From: SURF-24 sp964537965
GTDB lineage: Bacteria; Bacteroidota; Ignavibacteria; Ignavibacteriales; SURF-24
NCBI GenBank assembly: GCA_964537965.1
Contig: CAZIDB010000207.1
Location: 1-8,416 of the forward strand
Direction of reading: 5' to 3'
Length of the DNA: 8,416 bases
Below, one piece after another: positions 6,205 to 8,416 of this stretch. Both the position numbers and the translations under genes were made by a program. Below the pieces are notes generated by a model. It was not told the DNA's origin and did no database searches. It saw nothing but the letters and a program-made list of their open reading frames with translations. The first letter of the stretch is position 1. Each line of letters opens with the position of its first letter.

Positions 6205-6226
6205 TTCAAAAATACGATTTAGTGCA

Positions 6227-8416
6227 ATGAATATACAAGACAAGATAATTGTTAGAGGGGCAAGAGAACATAATCTAAAAAATATTGATTTAGAACTGCC
6301 ACGCGATTCTTTTATTGTGATCACAGGTTTATCCGGTTCAGGTAAATCTACACTTGCTTTTGATACTATTTATTCGGAAGGACAACGTAGGTATATCGAA
6401 TCATTATCATCTTATGCACGGCAGTTCCTGGATCAGTTGGAAAAACCGGATGTTGATTTAATTGAAGGATTAAGTCCGGCTATTTCAATCGAACAAAAAT
6501 CCACTTCTCATAATCCCCGCTCAACCGTAGGCACAGTTACTGAAATTTATGACTACTTAAGATTATTATATGCACGCTTAGGAACAACATATTGTTATAA
6601 TTGCGGCAAACCTGTTGTTAAACAAAGTTCTGAACAAATAATAAATTCCATCAAAACAAATTTCGTAGACAAGAAAATTATTATTCTTGCTCCAATAATA
6701 AAGGGAAGAAAAGGTCATTACAGGGAATTGTTTGAAGAGCTTTTAAGCGATGGTTTTTTAAGAGTAAGGGTTGATGGGAAAATCCATGAAATTACAAAAG
6801 GTTTCCAGGTTGACAGATATAAACTTCATGATATTGAATTGGTAATTGATCGGCTTAAAGTTGCAGAAGATTCTTACCAGCGTTTGGTTGAATCCAATGA
6901 GGTAGCATTAAATTATGGCAACGGAACAGTAATCATCTCAGATGGAAATGAAGACTTTATCTTTAGCCGGAACCTCGCTTGTATTGATTGCGGAATTAGC
7001 TATCCTGAATTAGCACCAAACTCATTTTCCTTTAACACACCTTATGGTTCGTGCCCTGATTGCGACGGACTTGGCGAAAAGAAAGAACTTGATATTAATT
7101 TGTTAATTCCTGATTGGGATAAATCAATTAACGAGGAAGGAATTGCAGCACTTGGAAAACCACGACAAATGTGGTTCTTTAATCAGGTACATGCAATTTC
7201 TAAAATGTATGGATTTGATTATGATACTAAACTTCGTGATTTGACTGATGAACAAAAAAATATTTTGCTTTATGGTACAAAAGAAAAAATACCCTTCACT
7301 TATACTTTTGGCGGAGGAAAGACTGTAACCTATACGCATAAATTTTCCGGTGTCTATAATTATGTAAAACATTTTTGGGAAACAACTTCTTCAAATTCAA
7401 TTCGTGAATGGGCAGAGTCTTTCATGAATACACAGACCTGTACAACCTGTAACGGCGGCAGATTAAAAAAAGAATCTCTTGCAGTTAAGTTTGCCGGTCA
7501 TAATATTTCTGAAATTACAAATCTCTCTATTACAAAGTGCCTTGACTTTTTTAGTAAAATAAAACTTACGGGTCGTGAAGAAATTATCGCCAGACAAATA
7601 TTAAAAGAAATTACATCTCGGTTGAGTTTTCTTCTTAATGTAGGTTTGGATTACCTGACTTTGAATCGCTCTGCAAGAACACTTAGCGGTGGTGAAAGCC
7701 AGAGAATCCGTCTTGCTACACAAATAGGTACACAGCTAGCGGGAGTATTATACGTACTTGACGAACCAAGTATAGGACTTCATCAAAGTGATAACCTGAA
7801 GCTTATAAATTCATTAAAGAAATTGCAGGAGTTAGGCAATACAATTATTGTAGTTGAGCACGACAGAGAAACAATTGAGAATTCTGATTATATAGTTGAT
7901 TTGGGCCCAGGTGCAGGCGAACATGGCGGTTATGTTTGTCTTGTTGGAGAAACAAAAAAAGTACTTAAATCAAAAAACGGAAGTGACTCTCTTACATTGA
8001 AATATATGATGAATAAAGAACAGATTGAAATTCCTGCTAATCGCAGAAAAGTTAATGGTAAGATAATTGAACTTTCGGGCGCTTCAGGTAATAATTTGAA
8101 GAAAGTTGACCTGAAAATTCCGGTTGGTACTTTTACTGTAGTTACAGGTGTAAGTGGTTCGGGCAAATCAACATTGATAAATGAGACACTCGTAAAAATT
8201 CTGATGAAGAAAATTTATAATTCTAAAGTCGTTCCACTTGATTATAACCAGATTAAAGGTTTAGAGCACATAGATAAAATTATTGAAATCGATCAATCTC
8301 CGATTGGAAGAACTCCTCGCTCAAACCCTACAACATATACAGGTTTATTTACATTCATCCGTGATCTGTTTGCACAATTACCTGAAGCGAGAATCCGGGG
8401 TTATAAAACCGGAAGA
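6227..8416 (+). CDS. uvrA: UvrA, excinuclease ABC subunit A (incomplete at right edge)
   Basis: The first 730 residues of a protein normally about 940 long; the frame is open to the window end. UvrA is the ATPase dimer that finds bulky DNA lesions and loads UvrB in nucleotide excision repair. Visible marks: Walker A of the first ABC domain GLSGSGKS (34-41); RRYIESLSSYARQFL (54-68); a zinc module with Cys252, 255, 276 and 279; a CNGGRL hinge with Cys405 and Cys408; the ABC signature LSGGES (486-491); Walker B with Asp512-Glu513; the H-loop His545; and the second Walker A GVSGSGKST (641-649). A further CxxC pair sits at 123/126. The rest of the second ABC domain, including its zinc site and signature, lies outside the window. 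The ATG at 6227 leads directly into the usual UvrA N-terminus (IVRGAREHNLKNI). No frameshift or missing key residue is seen. Confidence 0.97.
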   Translation, partial: MNIQDKIIVRGAREHNLKNIDLELPRDSFIVITGLSGSGKSTLAFDTIYSEGQRRYIESLSSYARQFLDQLEKPDVDLIEGLSPAISIEQKSTSHNPRSTVGTVTEIYDYLRLLYARLGTTYCYNCGKPVVKQSSEQIINSIKTNFVDKKIIILAPIIKGRKGHYRELFEELLSDGFLRVRVDGKIHEITKGFQVDRYKLHDIELVIDRLKVAEDSYQRLVESNEVALNYGNGTVIISDGNEDFIFSRNLACIDCGISYPELAPNSFSFNTPYGSCPDCDGLGEKKELDINLLIPDWDKSINEEGIAALGKPRQMWFFNQVHAISKMYGFDYDTKLRDLTDEQKNILLYGTKEKIPFTYTFGGGKTVTYTHKFSGVYNYVKHFWETTSSNSIREWAESFMNTQTCTTCNGGRLKKESLAVKFAGHNISEITNLSITKCLDFFSKIKLTGREEIIARQILKEITSRLSFLLNVGLDYLTLNRSARTLSGGESQRIRLATQIGTQLAGVLYVLDEPSIGLHQSDNLKLINSLKKLQELGNTIIVVEHDRETIENSDYIVDLGPGAGEHGGYVCLVGETKKVLKSKNGSDSLTLKYMMNKEQIEIPANRRKVNGKIIELSGASGNNLKKVDLKIPVGTFTVVTGVSGSGKSTLINETLVKILMKKIYNSKVVPLDYNQIKGLEHIDKIIEIDQSPIGRTPRSNPTTYTGLFTFIRDLFAQLPEARIRGYKTGR

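Noticed and set aside
7124..7372. Minus-strand open frame opposite uvrA, hydrophobic in part
   Set aside because: It lies fully within uvrA coding sequence and shows no ribosome site or family resemblance.
6593..7453. CxxC pairs in UvrA as possible haem sites, given the cytochrome-rich neighbourhood
   Set aside because: None is followed by His and they match the zinc modules of UvrA, a cytoplasmic protein without a signal peptide.
7930..8166. Minus-strand open frame opposite the second UvrA ABC domain
   Set aside because: It is antisense to the conserved UvrA motifs, including the second Walker A region.

Overview
The window is AT-rich bacterial DNA with compact, well-spaced genes. The multihaem cytochromes, the weak Shine-Dalgarno use at uvrA and the protein styles suggest an anaerobic or facultative member of the Bacteroidota/Chlorobiota/Ignavibacteriota group, most like an Ignavibacteria-type organism. 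That placement is an inference from sequence style, not a database match.

Positions 1-5285 (minus strand) hold one apparent operon, read right to left: an Rrf2-family Fe-S regulator; an 885-890 residue class inner-membrane protein that fuses about 19 c-type haem sites to a five-helix cytochrome b domain; a tetrahaem cytochrome of the c554 type; an outer-membrane beta-barrel; and the start of another exported multihaem cytochrome that runs off the left edge. Gaps are 13, 82, 21 and 1 bases. The gene set reads as an electron route from the quinol pool (cytochrome b domain), through periplasmic haems, to a barrel in the outer membrane. It resembles in outline the CbcL plus porin-cytochrome systems used for extracellular electron transfer, under control of a redox- or NO-sensing regulator. 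The exact arrangement may be undescribed.

Positions 5286-5519 are a non-coding control region. It holds a consensus-like promoter for the operon, with an inverted repeat lying across its -35 and spacer, and a separate 7-bp stem-loop just after the upstream gene.

Positions 5520-6146 (minus) encode a YigZ/IMPACT-family protein. An 80-base divergent promoter region follows, then uvrA (plus strand, 6227 to the right edge, incomplete), the damage-recognition ATPase of nucleotide excision repair. These two are housekeeping genes with no evident link to the cytochrome operon. No RNA genes, CRISPR arrays or mobile elements were seen.
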